Origin: Przewalskia tangutica
Taxonomy: Eukaryota; Streptophyta; Magnoliopsida; Solanales; Solanaceae
DNA length: 64,000 nucleotides
Direction: 5' to 3'
NCBI GenBank assembly: GCA_029844215.1
Contig: CM056723.1
Coordinates: forward strand, 3,866,980 to 3,930,979
The position numbers and the translations under genes are program-made. A model generated the notes under the pieces. That model saw only the letters and a program-made list of their open reading frames with translations, did not search any database and was not told where the DNA came from. Below are positions 46,320 through 57,746 of this stretch, in pieces. Each line of letters starts with the position of its first letter. Within the stretch, counting starts at the first letter, position 1.

Positions 46320-47082
46320 TTGTAAATAGAGTACATTTAATAAAAATAGAGTGCATGCAAAATTAGTATTGTAATAATATTTAAGTACTATATTGTACTT
46401 TAAATTAGTATTGTAATAATATTCTACTAATATTTAAGTACTATATTGCACTTTAAATTCTATTGTCTATTTGTAATTTTATTTACATACTTCATATTGC
46501 ACTATTATTTTAGTAATTTTTGTTTATATGTATTTGACTAAATGTCCATTTTGGTAATTCTACATTCAAAAACATTTTTGATCAAAACTATCCAAACATC
46601 ATGATAACAATCACTTTTACATTGTTGCATCCAAACATAAATCAATTATTGTCAAACTCAATTCTGTCAAAATCAATTCTATCAAAATCAATTCTTTCAA
46701 AATCAATTATGTCAACCGCAGAATCAAACACACGCTATGTTTGGATTGACGGTGGACAGAAGTGATTCTGGCAGAATTGATTTTGTCAGAAGTGATTTAT
46801 GTTTGGATACAACAATGTAAAAGTGATTGTTCTCAATAAATGATGTTTGGATAGTTTTGATCGAAATTGCTTTTGAATGTATAATTACCAAAATAGACAT
46901 TTAGTCAATGCATTTAAATAAAAATTACTAATAAATGAAAGTATGTAAATAAAAATTAAAAATAGATAATAGAATTTAAAGTGCAATATATTACTTATAT
47001 ATTAATAGAATATTATTACAATATTGATTTAAAGTGCAAATAGTATTTAAATATTATTACAATACTAATTTTCCATGTACTC
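46320..47082. repeat. Large palindrome (inverted arms about 46320-46735 and 46737-47082)
   Basis: The left arm, reversed, matches the right arm over about 350 bp, with landmarks TTTATGTTTGGATRCAACAA, TGTAAAAGTGATTGTT, ATGATGTTTGGATAGTTTTG, ATTACCAAAATRGACATTT and GAATATTATTACAAT. The left arm additionally holds three direct repeats of ATTAGTATTGTAATAATATT. Confidence 0.88.
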
Positions 47083-47227
47083 TATAATTTGATTGCGGAC
47101 TAAGTCTCGAACGTGATCCATCTATGATGAAGAAGCTACATTAAAAACCTGTGATTGATCCCAATTAGATGATGTATGATAATCATCATGGTGAATGATT
47201 GTGCTTTCATCTTCATAAAGATCAAAA

Positions 47228-47790
47228 TCAATATTCATTTATGCATTCCTTCTGATAAAGCTGTGTATAGTCATTGTTGCGACGACTATTTGAACCTGAG
47301 CATGCAACGTAAAATTCAAAATCTGTTCTCCATACCCCAAAAGTTATTTCTATTGTGGACATTAAACTTGAGTGGTAATAATTAAATACTTCATTATGAT
47401 TTGCATATCCGTTAGAACACCTAAAATCAGGAAGGTTATAACGTTCACATCTGTAGGGATCAATGTACCCAATTGGTGTTGGATAACCAGAATCTACCAA
47501 ATAATACTTACCTGAAGGAGGATGTGGAAAATTAAGGTTCACATTTGTGAGAGCCTGCTAAAAAACACGAGTATCATGGGCAGTACCTTCCCAACCAGCT
47601 AATACAAAAGTGAAACACATATTTCAATCACATAGATCCATTATATTTTGTGTTGGATATCCCTTTCTTTCAATAACCTAGGTTGCTCGCTGGCACTAAC
47701 TACACATGAAACACGTGTACCACCAATTGCTCCTATATCATTCTTAAAAAATGGCCAATATCGTTGATCATTTTTAATTTTGGATTGAAA
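47228..47790 (-). pseudogene. PIF/Harbinger transposase (DDE nuclease) remnant
   Basis: Minus-strand blocks include YWPFFKNDIGAIGGTRVSCVVSASEQP (around 47760-47690; the family has GAIDGTH, so the first catalytic Asp is Gly here), FVLAGWEGTAHDTRVF, GKYYLVDSGYPTPIGYIDPYR (second Asp), and HSSLMSTIEITFGVW (Glu). The frame 47228-47542 is open; a stop and frame changes lie upstream. The N-terminal part and the partner Myb-like gene are absent. The DDE nuclease of this family cuts and rejoins transposon ends. Confidence 0.85.
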
Positions 47791-47817
47791 ATCACGTGTA
47801 TCGAAAATGATTGCCCT

Positions 47818-47905
47818 TCGTTAGGGCGTCGCGACGCTTAATTTTCGAAAAATCACTGGAGACTAGGCGTCGCGGCCCTTGGGAGGAGGCGTCGCGGCTC
47901 TTCAG
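47818..47905. repeat. GC-rich trident repeat (GCGTCGCGG cores)
   Basis: Three cores (GGGCGTCGCGACGC, AGGCGTCGCGGCCC, AGGCGTCGCGGCTC) lie in AT-rich surroundings, followed by GGCAATTTTTCGAAAA. Comparable modules occur at 2826-2875 and 53175-53285. Confidence 0.7.
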
Positions 47906-48129
47906 GCAATTTTTCGAAAATAATAAAAACTTTTCGATACTTCAACTTGGGTATATTTATTTCTTGTTTGTTCAAAATATAATATATTATAGTAATAATA
48001 TTCGGAGTATTTGAAATAAGACAATAGAAAAATGAGAAGGATAATCCTCGTATAATCGGACACCGTTGGGATGTTTGAGGAGTTTAAAGTTCCAATCTGC
48101 AATTACACATGAACAAATGTCAATTTTAG

Positions 48130-48345
48130 TAGTATATTTGATTTTTTAATTAAAACAGAATATGAGTAGTATATTTGATTTTTTATTAATTATTTCTCGA
48201 TATTTAAAGAGGGTAATGAAAGTTGTATATTTGGATTTTTTTAGAAATTATTTCTAGATATTTAAAGAGGGTAATGAAAATTGTATATTTGAATTTTTTT
48301 ATTAATTATTTCTAGATATTTAAAGAGTGTAATGAAGATGGATAT
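48130..48345. repeat. Tandem repeat, about 60-bp unit
   Basis: Three to four copies of GTATATTTGATTTTTTTATT...ATTATTTCTAGATATTTAAAGAGGGTAATGAAA (unit written in part). The first copy is partial. Confidence 0.85.
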
Positions 48346-48502
48346 AGTTGTTGATGAAAATTAAATAGGGTAATAAAATAAATGGTAAAATTCAAATTGA
48401 AATAAATGATGTCATAAGTACTTCTGAAAAGTCAAACCAAACATGTCAATTTTGTCAATTTCATAAAGTAGATACCCAGAAATCAATTCAAACAAGCACT
48501 TA

Positions 48503-48818
48503 GTTGATGTCCTATTGTCAATGATGGAGGTAGAGTTGACAGTACATGTCCGATCACCATATTCAATAATTTTAGTTTAAATTTTGTAATATTTGTTTTA
48601 AATATTTTTCTAATATATATAAATTATTAATTTAAAATCTAATAGTAACTACTAAGAAATGGAATTGAGAATTCATAAATTTTAAATTCTGAATTAGCTC
48701 TTATACTACTTTGTCCAAATCCCTTCTAAGCCATGATGGCACCTAACCCAATCCATCACGCGAACCGATCTTAAAGTAACCACAATACAAATGCAGTATG
48801 ACATGATAAAGTTTAACA
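48503..48818. other. Non-genic spacer
   Basis: AT-rich, nothing recognised. Confidence 0.5.
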
Positions 48819-48835
48819 GAATAATGCAATTGCTA

Positions 48836-48879
48836 TCCGAAGCCCTAGACCAGTTGCTGCGGGTTTCACGTTAAACAAA
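48836..48879 (+). mobile_element. Severely 5'-truncated SINE
   Basis: A 44-bp insert (TCCGAAGCCCTAGACC...GCGGGTTTCACGTTAAACAAA) sits between perfect 17-bp duplications, GAATAATGCAATTGCTA (48819-48835 and 48880-48896). It corresponds to the two ends of the SINE at 49026-49272 with the middle missing. Confidence 0.88.
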
Positions 48880-49025
48880 GAATAATGCAATTGCTACAAT
48901 AACCAAGTTAAATACGACGCAAAACTATTTAATACAATTCCTAGAAACTGGTGTAACAAGTAATGAGATATTAAGAATGCAAGTATAACTCTGTACAAGA
49001 ATATTATAAAATAATTTAGAAGACA

Positions 49026-49272
49026 TCCGAAACCCTAGACCAGTTGGTCTTGAAGGCAGAGGATATCCTCATTGGGTGTTGTGGGAGAGCTTGGTCACAA
49101 GTTCGAAACCCTAGGATAACGTCTGGCATGCCTTCGCCTCTTGGGGGGAGTCTGTCACACCTGACTTACCAAGTGTGGTTTAACTGGCTGACGGAGTTTG
49201 CAGGCTATTACGTCAGTCCGTGATTTATCCAGTGCGCACCTTCGGATAACGACAGCGGATTTCACGTTAAAC
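49026..49272 (+). mobile_element. tRNA-derived SINE
   Basis: It is flanked by a 17-bp duplication with one mismatch, AAATAATTTAGAAGACA (49009-49025 and 49273-49289). It contains CACAAGTTCGAAACC (B-box region) and ends CAGCGGATTTCACGTTAAAC. Confidence 0.9.
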
Positions 49273-49348
49273 AAATAATTTATAAGACAAATAGAGATAA
49301 ATAACTCTAAGCTACCCTAACTATATGACAAGAATGATAACGCATATA

Positions 49349-49577
49349 CCCGCATGGGTGTAGCTCGATTAGTTCGGGTGGCGGTGCTCCCGAAAGCGAG
49401 TTCGAGCCACAGCGTGCGATGTGGGAGTTCATTTTCTCCTTTGTGAGAGATGACTCCTTGTGGGCACAGACATCGCGCTCCCACCTGTGGGCCGAAGACT
49501 ACGATTTACCTCTCCATCAATCTCTGCGCCGGTCGGAGGATGGGGCGCATGGCGAGAGATTTCGCCTTTTTGCTCCC
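49349..49577 (+). mobile_element. tRNA-derived SINE, second subfamily
   Basis: It is flanked by a perfect 19-bp duplication, AAGAATGATAACGCATATA (49330-49348 and 49578-49596). The head GGGTGTAGCTCGATTAGTT and GCGAGTTCGAGCCAC are good A-box and B-box matches. The body differs from the neighbouring SINE, and the end (CCTTTTTGCTCCC) has no A-tail. The perfect duplication suggests a recent insertion. Confidence 0.92.
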
Positions 49578-50170
49578 AAGAATGATAACGCATATAATTG
49601 AGGTAGTACTCCTATATTCTTTGAGAACGTGAATTGTACGCACAACTATATATTAATCAATAAACTATGTCTGTTTTTGAAAAATGTACTTTTACTGCAA
49701 AAATGTTGAAACTTTTTTCTATGATGCTTAGAATAATTAATATAATTGGTTATATTAAATCATATTAACTTAACAAGGGATATATTAGTGAAAGTATAAT
49801 TTGATCATAAATTAATATATATATATAAGACACATATTTTATATTTTATTGATTTGTACTAGTGTGTGTGACTAGATATTTTCGTCAGCCTAGTAAAAGT
49901 AGTATGAATGTATGATAAGTAGCTATCTTCTAGAAAGCAGTGATAGGCAATAATTAAAGATAACCCAAATTATGTAATCAATTAGATCAGCTTTCATTTT
50001 GAAGACTCTTGAAGAAACTTTTATTTATTTTTACTCTTTTATTATATTACTCAAGAAAATAATATTTTTTAAATTTATCAGTTATATTATCTAAGTTAAT
50101 TCAAAGCATAATTGAAACAAATGATAGACAAAAAGCTAAGAGTGAAGATTGTCTGTAGTTTGTGAATTCT

Positions 50171-50376
50171 TTTTTTTTTTTTTTTTTACGAAGGAACCCG
50201 CAGCCGCTACTCTTTCGAGTGCGCAGAAACCGTGACGCAATAGCACGCAAACCACGTCGGCCGATTAACTACACTTGCAGCCATGTGTAATGTCTCAACC
50301 AAGAAGATTTATGCGAGATTGAACTCGCGACCATGGCCCGGTCGCCTACTACTACACTGACCTTACCCTAATACGG
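50171..50376 (-). mobile_element. tRNA-derived SINE
   Basis: It is flanked by a 17-bp duplication, TGTARTTTGTGAATTCT (50154-50170 and 50377-50393, one mismatch). The minus orientation shows a long A-tail (T-run on the plus strand) after TAGCGGCTGCGGGTTCCTTCG. Same family as 2430-2648. Confidence 0.9.
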
Positions 50377-50393
50377 TGTAATTTGTGAATTCT

Positions 50394-51585
50394 GACTTGC
50401 TATATATTTGCGCACAATTATTTAGCTTTTCACATATATTTTCTAATATTATTTAAAAGAACCCCTTTTCCCTAAAATCTTAGACAAACACTTCAATTCT
50501 TAAGATAAATATATTTTTTAGAATTGCTTTTATCGATTTTTCATAAGCTTGGCTTAACAAACAAAATTACCAAGTTCTCAATCTTCTTTTCTATGGGTAA
50601 TTCATCCATATATCTCTCAAAATTGAATTAATAGATAAATTATTACCTTCAATAAAAACACATAAAATCGATCAAAAGATTAAATAATAGCTTGAAATCA
50701 CGACAAAAATTAAGTACTGTGAAAGAACTAAACGTGATGGATATCTAGAAAATACATGTAACATGAAATAAATTACATTCATATAATAATTGTGACTATA
50801 TTAATCTGATTTAAATATTACATAAAATTAAAATTAAAATCTTCCATGATACCATTGCGATATCTATTGCACACAATGGGCAAGTATTTGAGTCTCCAAT
50901 ATTTCTATATGTTTTCTAATAAAAAATAAAAAGATATTGTTTTCTCCCAAGAATCATCCGGGTAATATTAATGAAATGATTATTATTATTTAGATGGAGC
51001 TCGATATTTTGAAGAGGAAGACAATTGAGTACAAATGATTTTATTTTTTAAATGTTCAGATTTAAATTTAAAATTTAAAAGCAGTATTTTATTATTTGTG
51101 ATAAAAACATCTTATGGCATATTGTTGTGTCCCAATATGATGATTGTAATTACTTTAGATATTTTAACATGCATTGATATAAAAATTCATAAAGAAAAAA
51201 ACTTACAATATATCTAAGTTAAGCCTGGAAACACCAAATCTTATTTTAAATCCATATATCTAATTATTAAATGTAACATTTAGTGAGGAAATAATATGAG
51301 TTGCCAACTTTCCTTTAATAGCCCAATACTAAATCCTTTTAGATATTTAGCAAACCAAAATTCCAAAAATTTAGGCCTCTTTTCTCCCGGTGATGCGGAA
51401 ACATAGTATAGAACCATAATGTCCTTGTATTATATTATTTTAATACATATAATATTTTTTAAATTTCTCTGAATTTACTTGATTAAAAAGTATTTTTTTC
51501 CCTGGATTATATATGTACCCAATATATTTCAGAAGTTGGTCCATCATCCATGCGGATTGTGGGGTGGTATGTCGATGTCCTCACG
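50394..51585. other. Non-genic AT-rich spacer
   Basis: No gene, tRNA or element boundary recognised. The plus-strand frame at 51035-51217 is AT-rich noise. Confidence 0.5.
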
Positions 51586-51589
51586 AGTG

Positions 51590-52052
51590 CATGTACGCTC
51601 TTCTGCGATCTCTGAGACCATGATATGGTGCGATCCAAAGATTCCCAAGAGATTGTTGGCTGACATCAGGTTCATGATGGAAAATATCAGCCTCTGCCTC
51701 TAGATTCAAACCAATGTCAACCCCAGATTGTTCCTTCTGCTGGAAAGGAAAGATATCCTCATAAAAGGCAATATCCCTGCTTACAAATAGAACATTGTTA
51801 GATAGATTTAAGAGTTTATATCCCTTCTGTCTAGAAGAGTATCCCAGTAGTACTGCCTTGATGGCTCTAGTGTCAAATTTATCATTTTTCACCAGATTTG
51901 TAGCATAACACAGACAACCAACTACTCTTAGATGTGATAGAACATTTGCCTTCTTATATAGTTTCTCATATGGGAAAATATTCCCCAGAACCACAGAGGG
52001 CAATCTGTTCATAATGTAGACAGCTGCCTCAACACAATCTCCCCAGAACCTG
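51590..52052 (-). pseudogene. Copia-E integrase C-terminal part
   Basis: The minus strand after the solo LTR resumes with PARFWGDCVEAAVYIMNRLPS, then NIFPYEKLYKKANVLSHLRVVGCLCYATNLV, RAIKAVLLGYSSRQKGYKLLNL and FVSRDIAFYEDIFPFQ, the standard C-terminal half of the Copia integrase. It is open until the truncation. Confidence 0.88.
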
Positions 52053-52057
52053 GCAGG

Positions 52058-53568
52058 TGATGCGCGTAATATGCACACACTTTTAAACGCAAGTGCACGT
52101 TATCGTATCAAGTAGTATAGTCTTAGATAAGACCGAATATCGTCCTCTAGGATTAGGGTTCAAGTACCAACTATCTATTTTATAGTATCTATTTGGCGAA
52201 TTAATACTTGATTGGTTGTTTATAACTAAGAATTTCAAAAGCTATTTAAATGTAAAGAATTACTTCAGATGTGATGAGAATAGGGCTTCTATGTATCCTT
52301 ACTATCCGCTTATGTTACTTGTTAATGCATTACTTATGGTGTTCTTTTGGAGAAAGCGGTTTCTGAAATCGTTTTATACTCCCGTTAGGTTATATAAACA
52401 CTCAACCCCAAGATTGTTCCTTACCTAACTTTCGATAAGGGTAACTCTATAGGAGGATTAAGCACAAAAACCTAGTTGGCCGTCGCACAATGCGCAAAAT
52501 TAGGGTTGTTAAGCCTCTCATCAACGCTTACAAATCTAATTGAGGTATTTTCATCCCCAATTCAAGACCGTCACCCAACTTACAAAGATATTCACAATCC
52601 TCCTTTTCGTAATCGATTAGAAATCATATAGTGATAACTAGTTGTCAATTAGCTACCAAGAATTCAACTCAATTATTGGATAGATCTCTCAATAAGAATA
52701 ATTACCATAAGCGTCATTAATTTATAACATAAGGTTCAAGAAATTCAACATAGAAAGCCCTATAAGAGAATTAGTTCCTAGCCATAAATATGACAAGAAC
52801 TAATTCCATGTTCATCATACAAAAACTGAATTAAAGTAAAGAAAGAAAAGAAAATTACTAAGAATGAGTCTCGAGCCAAGCATCGAGGTTGTGTTGTGGA
52901 ATATTTACAAGGTGGATTGGTGGAAGGATGGATGTAGAATGGTGAATGGTAGAATGGAGAATGAATAATTCTTCTAATGATGTAGAGTATTTATAGCCAA
53001 AGAATCCTTTAGGTGAAGGGTTAAGGATTTATGTAGGAAAGGAAAAGTTATTAGAATCCTTTTAGGTAAGGGTTTTTAGGTAGGAAAAGGTTTTTCTTTA
53101 GGTATGAAAAATTATCCCTTTTTGAAGGAAAAGTTATCACTTTAGGATTACAAACATGTCAAATTCGGCCCAAAGATTCCAGCGTCGCGCCGCGGCATGA
53201 CAGCCATGGCTGAAATTCAGCAACTCTTCGGGACTTTCAGCACTTTGGGCGCCGCGGCTCTGCTTCCCGGCGCCGCGGCGCCGGTGACATTTTTCTGGCG
53301 AATTTCCGTTTCGTCGTCTTTTCTCGTCCGGACTTCGTCTGATTTTCTCTATAATTCCCGGAACTTCTTAGACTTCATTTCTTGGCCCTTTTGTGTGCAA
53401 TTTCATCTCTTTTATGCTCATTTCATCTCCTTTTCGTCATTTCTCCATTTTTGACCGCTGTGACACAAAAGAAAGGAAAACGACCCTAATACTGTACTAA
53501 ACATAAATAAAATGAGTAAAATACTAACTAAAAATGACTCAAAAAGTGTATATAAAATACACCGATCA
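52058..53568 (-). mobile_element. Solo LTR inserted in Copia-E integrase
   Basis: A 1511-bp block with plus-strand ends TGATGCGCGTAAT and CACCGATCA and a perfect 5-bp duplication GCAGG (52053-52057 and 53569-53573). No retroelement genes are inside. A TATAAATAC box on the minus strand near 52987-52996 suggests minus orientation. The lineage is uncertain, but the size and sequence favour Ty3/gypsy. It contains the GC-rich trident repeat at 53175-53285. Confidence 0.87.
53175..53285. repeat. GC-rich trident repeat
   Basis: Cores AGCGTCGCGCCGCGGC, GGGCGCCGCGGCTC and CGGCGCCGCGGCGCC are followed by ATTTTTCTGGCGAATTTC. The module at 2826-2875 is likewise followed by ATTTTCTGGCAAAC. Confidence 0.7.
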
Positions 53569-53573
53569 GCAGG

Positions 53574-54005
53574 TAGGCAACTTTGGAACTTTATGGCTCT
53601 AGCAAGCTCTAGTATGTGCCTATGTCTCCTTTCAACTACACCATTCTGCTGGGGACTGTATGGACAAGATGTCTGATGTATGATGCCTAGTTGTGCAAAC
53701 AGATCTCTACAGGAGCTGTTTATAAACTCTGAACCATTATCAGACCTGACACATTTAACTTTGGAACCAAATTGTGTTTTGATGAGTAGACATAGATCTT
53801 TGAGTATAGTAGGAACATCTGATTTAATGTGCAAGAGAAATACCCATGTCCATCTAGTGAAATCATCTACCACAGTAAGAAAGAATCTCATACCATTGTA
53901 AATGGGAACTTTATATAGTCCCCAAACATCAAGATGTAACATATCAAATGGAAGTATAGTCATACTTTGACTAGTAGGAAAAGGCAATCTAGTTTGTCTT
54001 GCCAT
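53574..54005 (-). pseudogene. Copia-E integrase N-terminal part
   Basis: The minus strand reads FDMLHLDVWGLYKV (first catalytic Asp), FFLTVVDDFTRWTWVFLL, CVRSDNGSEFINS (second Asp), SCPYSPQQNGVVERRHRHILELARAI (Glu) and FQSCLPA, ending exactly at the solo LTR. All three catalytic residues are present in an open frame. Confidence 0.92.
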
Positions 54006-54955
54006 AGGGCATACATCACAGTGTTAAATCACAAAGTTAGAACTATTACTGAAGGCATTTATTTTCCTAAGAACACTCATTGGTACATGTCCCAATCTCT
54101 TGTGCCATAGAGATGCCTTCACTTCTCCTATGCTGAGCTTTGACATATTTGTCTTAGCTGTCATCAATCCCTCCTGCTTTCTTGTAGAGTCCAGCACATA
54201 CAACCCATCCACTTCTCTACCAATCTCCTTCACCTTCCCAATGAGGAGATCCTGCAGTACAAAGAAGTCAGGAAAGAACCTAGAACTGCAATTGAGTTCC
54301 TTGGTCAATTTTGACACTGAAAGTAAGTTAAACTGAAAACTTGGCACACACAACACATGTTTTATAAGATCACCTCCTGTCAGTCTACACTCTCCAGTGT
54401 GTGTAATTGGGGCACTGTTGGGGCACTGCCTCCATTTGGTAGCTGCACTTGTCCTGAATTTGTTGACCGGTTAGGAGCAGGAGTCTCAATCATACTTCTA
54501 TTTTTAACCATATAGTTAGTAGCTCCTGAGTCTACTATCCAAGGACTACTAGAACCTTCATTATAGTTACCTACCATACAAACTGTAGCAGCAACATTAT
54601 GGCCTGTACCTGATCCCTTAGTCTGGTTTGTCATGGACAACATCATCTCCAACTTGTCTGGAGTGCAGGTTCTAATCATCTGCTGGAGTTGCTGCTGTTG
54701 ATACACAGAGAGTTGGTTGCTGCCTGCATATTGTCTCTGGTTCATCTCACCATCTACACAACCACCATAACTGGCTCCATACCCCTGCACATGCCGCTCG
54801 CGAGGTACCATGTGGCGATTAGCCTTACTCTTTCCTTTGTAATCAGAAGGGTATCCTATCAGCTTGTAACATTTCTCCTGAACATGTCCTTGCTTCTTGC
54901 AATAATCACAAAAATATAGCAACTTATGGCATCCTTCTCTACTATGTCCCTTCAT
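54006..54955 (-). pseudogene. Copia-E zinc knuckles, protease and pre-integrase
   Basis: The minus strand from 54955 has MKGHSREGCHKL and CDYCKKQGHVQEKCYKLIGYP, two zinc knuckles of the Gag nucleocapsid. It continues with a Gln/Ser/Thr-rich linker and the protease core WIVDSGATNYMV. After a frame break near 54375 come LCVPSFQFNLLSVSKLT, DFFVLQDLLIGKVKEIGREV and the pre-integrase LWHKRLGHVPMSVLRKINAF. Confidence 0.9.
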
Positions 54956-55758
54956 GTTGCAGTGATCACAAAAGGCAAACTTTCTATTTTTTCCAAATGA
55001 TGCCCTGCTGGTCAGTGCTAAATTGTCAACAGAATTCCCTAGAGAGGAGATATTCTTTTGGCTTTCATCTTATGCTATCATAGCAAATGCTTGGTTCACA
55101 CTAGGTATGGGTGACATCAACAGGATATGACTCCTCGCTTGATTGTATCCATCATTCAACCCCATAAGAAACTCCAGTAATCTCTGATTTCCCAGATGTG
55201 TGATGTATTCCCTAGGATTTAGGCAGTCACATGTAGGGGTGGTATAATTGAGTCTATCTCATCTCATAGGTCTTTCATTCTAGAGTAATATTGGGATACT
55301 GGTGAGGCCCCTTGAGTTAGCATTTTTAACTCCTTTTTTAGTTGAAAAACTCTTGAGAGGTTGATCTTATCAAATCTCTCCTTAAGATCCTTCCAAACAG
55401 CAGCAGCACTGGTGCGATATAGAATCCCACTCAACAAATTTTTATCTACACTTCTCATTATCCACGACATCACCAAGGCATTGCACCTGTCCCATTGCCT
55501 AGTGTGACTAGGTCCGTATGTGTCGCGCCTTATAGATCCATCGACAAATCCAATTTTATTCCTCGTTAATAACACCAACTGCATAGCTCTACTCCAAAGC
55601 GTATAGTTCTCCATTCCTGCCAACTGAATCTCAATCTGAATAGCACCTACTGTATCGGATGCATTCAGGAACAAGGGATGATTGTGGTCAATAATATTTG
55701 TACTAGAGGTTGAACTCTCTTCTAACACAACATAAGGTGTTGTTGTGATATTCTCCAT
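54956..55758 (-). pseudogene. Copia-E gag
   Basis: The start at 55756-55758 opens MENITTTPYVVLEESSTSS, followed by DHNHPLFLNASDTVG, MENYTLWSRAMQLVLL, WDRCNALVMSWIMR, VWKDLKERFDKINLSRVFQL and SPVSQYYSRMKDL in one frame down to 55264. A frame break there leads on to FLMGLNDGYNQARSHILL-type sequence and another knuckle (FCDHCNMKGH). Near-complete Gag with one or two lesions. Confidence 0.9.
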
Positions 55759-56088
55759 ATCCTCAGAAATACAGTGTATAATGATTCCAAAAAAAACTCA
55801 GTCTAAAAATTCAGATCCAATGTAGATCGAATAGTCGCGATAGCAGATAACGCAACCAGTGACACGAACTCACAAAAACTCACGAACTGGATGATTCAGT
55901 TCAGGTAAACAATAAGCAAAGCACAGGTGATGCAAACAAATCAAACGACGAATGTAAAGAAAATATGAAATCGACCTCAATTGAAGAATCGATGTATAAC
56001 TACAAAATCTCGCAAGTTGAATCTCTCAGTCCCTGTCCTTAATGAGACAGAATTACTTCTGGATCCATCTTGCATGACTCTGATACCA

Positions 56089-56427
56089 TGTTAGAAACAC
56101 GAATCTAAAGGTAAAATTGACTGCATCCATCTTCGAAGATGGAGCAGTGTGAACAATGGAACTCGAGAGAGAAGGGAAGAAGAGGAGGAAGACGCAGTAA
56201 CATTTTGTGAAATGTTTTTCTCTACTTTTCATTCATAGCCAAAGGCTATTTATAGGTATGGCTTTGCATGACTAACCATATTACAAACATAGCCAAACGC
56301 CAAAGGTAAAACTTGTGCTAAAACTGAAAAGACCAAAACTGAAAGACAGAAATGTATACTAGTGTATACCAGTGTATACTAACATCTGGACTACTACAAA
56401 CAACACTAACCTATACTATCTTCAACA
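56089..56427 (-). repeat. Copia-E 5' LTR
   Basis: The boundary is set by the PBS at 56076-56088 and the terminal TG...CA. No partner is in the window. Confidence 0.8.
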
Positions 56428-57745
56428 TGTTTGGAATCAATTGTTTTGGAACACATTATCAGAGAGTTAGGCATAAAATGGGGTTCCGTTTTTATACAAT
56501 GTACAACATCTCTTAGGCTTTTCGATCTGTAATATGGTAACTTTTATTTGGCTATAATCATTTTTATGCTAAAAGTCCTACAATGTATATTTTAACAGTG
56601 CATATTTTCAAATATAAAGAAAAACAGCAGAATTATCTATAAACCATAATATTACAAATATTTTCAATCCACAATATTGCATTCAATATGCAATTAAATT
56701 TGAATTATCCCTTCTTTTCTATTAACTGTAACTTTTCTAATAGTTTTACAATTGAAAATTCATAAATTGAGAAATCTAATTATATTTTAATATGTTATTG
56801 GAAATTTGTCGTTTAATATTCTTTTATTTATTGTTAGTTTATTTTTAATAATGTGAGTTTTATTTATTTACTTATGATTTTATATTATGTACACTTCATA
56901 GTAATTGACATACAATATATTTTCTTTAATATTAGATTTGGCATTAGATACGAATTTACTACATGATATGCCAAGTAATAGATATATTATCTTTCCATCC
57001 TATCTTAAGCAATCTAAAGTAAACGAAACAATCCCGTAATTATTTAATGATTCCTATTAATTTTTTCGACATTTTCATCATCATCTCCTTTATTTTTCCA
57101 ATCAAATCCACCAAAATAGGTGAGTACATATTAACTTTAAATAATGTTAATTAATTTCTTCTTAAAATTAATAAAAATAAAATTTATTGTCAAGTGGTTT
57201 GTTCATAATACTTCACTTGACTTAATATAAAACTAGACTACCCTCCTTTTAATATAATATAATTAAATTATTTAATATTATTATATTTTACCATCTATGT
57301 AAACTTTAAAATCTTTAGTTATATCTCTGAAAAAAGACAGTAATGTTAATTATAAATAATAATAAGTCAAATATGAAAATATACCTTGATAATTTGATAA
57401 AATTTCTTTATATGTTTCAGTTCTCTATCATACTTGTTTATTTTTCAAATATTATTTGTACTACTTGTTAGTAAAAAATTACAAAGGCATAAACTTTGTT
57501 ATTCTAACTCAAAAACTTTTCGAATGCTAAATTAGTTTGAAGAGATCGTACTTTTATTTACAGAAATTATTCAAAATAGAAAAAAGTAGAGAGACTAACC
57601 TGAAGGTAAAGGGTGTTTTAACACAATATTATTTTACCATGTATGTTGTTTGATTGTTAATCAAATATTCACAATTAATATTTGTCTTAAAAATCTAAAC
57701 AAAGTAAAAGTAAAAATGTCAGTAAATAATATGCAGATCTTAATA
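56428..57745. other. Non-genic AT-rich spacer
   Basis: Very AT-rich with no gene or element boundary recognised. Confidence 0.5.
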
Positions 57746-57746
57746 A

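Larger units (their letters stand above)
46153..48499 (-). mobile_element. PIF/Harbinger-type DNA transposon relic, compound
   Basis: The outer ends are GGGTGTTTGGATTT and, inverted, GTGCTTGTTTGAATT, bordered by TTA on both sides (46150-46152 and 48500-48502). A 3-bp TTA/TAA target duplication is typical of PIF/Harbinger. The interior holds a transposase remnant (47228-47790) and a large palindrome centred at about 46736, where a second end (TGTTTGGATTGA) begins. The simplest reading is a Tourist-like MITE at 46153-46735 abutting a longer decayed element at 46737-48499. Confidence 0.65.
51590..56427 (-). mobile_element. Copia-E: 3'-truncated Copia retrotransposon split by a solo LTR
   Basis: The 5' LTR lies at 56089-56427 (339 bp, minus-strand start TGTTGAAGATAG, end TTTCTAACA) with PBS TGGTATCAGAGTC at 56076-56088. 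Gag, zinc knuckles, protease and integrase follow on the minus strand, and the sequence stops in the linker after the integrase at about 51590. RT, RNase H and the 3' LTR are missing. It is the same lineage as Copia-B (DHNHPLFL Gag). The exact left breakpoint is not determinable by eye. Confidence 0.88.

Noticed and set aside
49419..49632. Two 60-codon frames
   Set aside because: They are inside a SINE bounded by a 19-bp target duplication.
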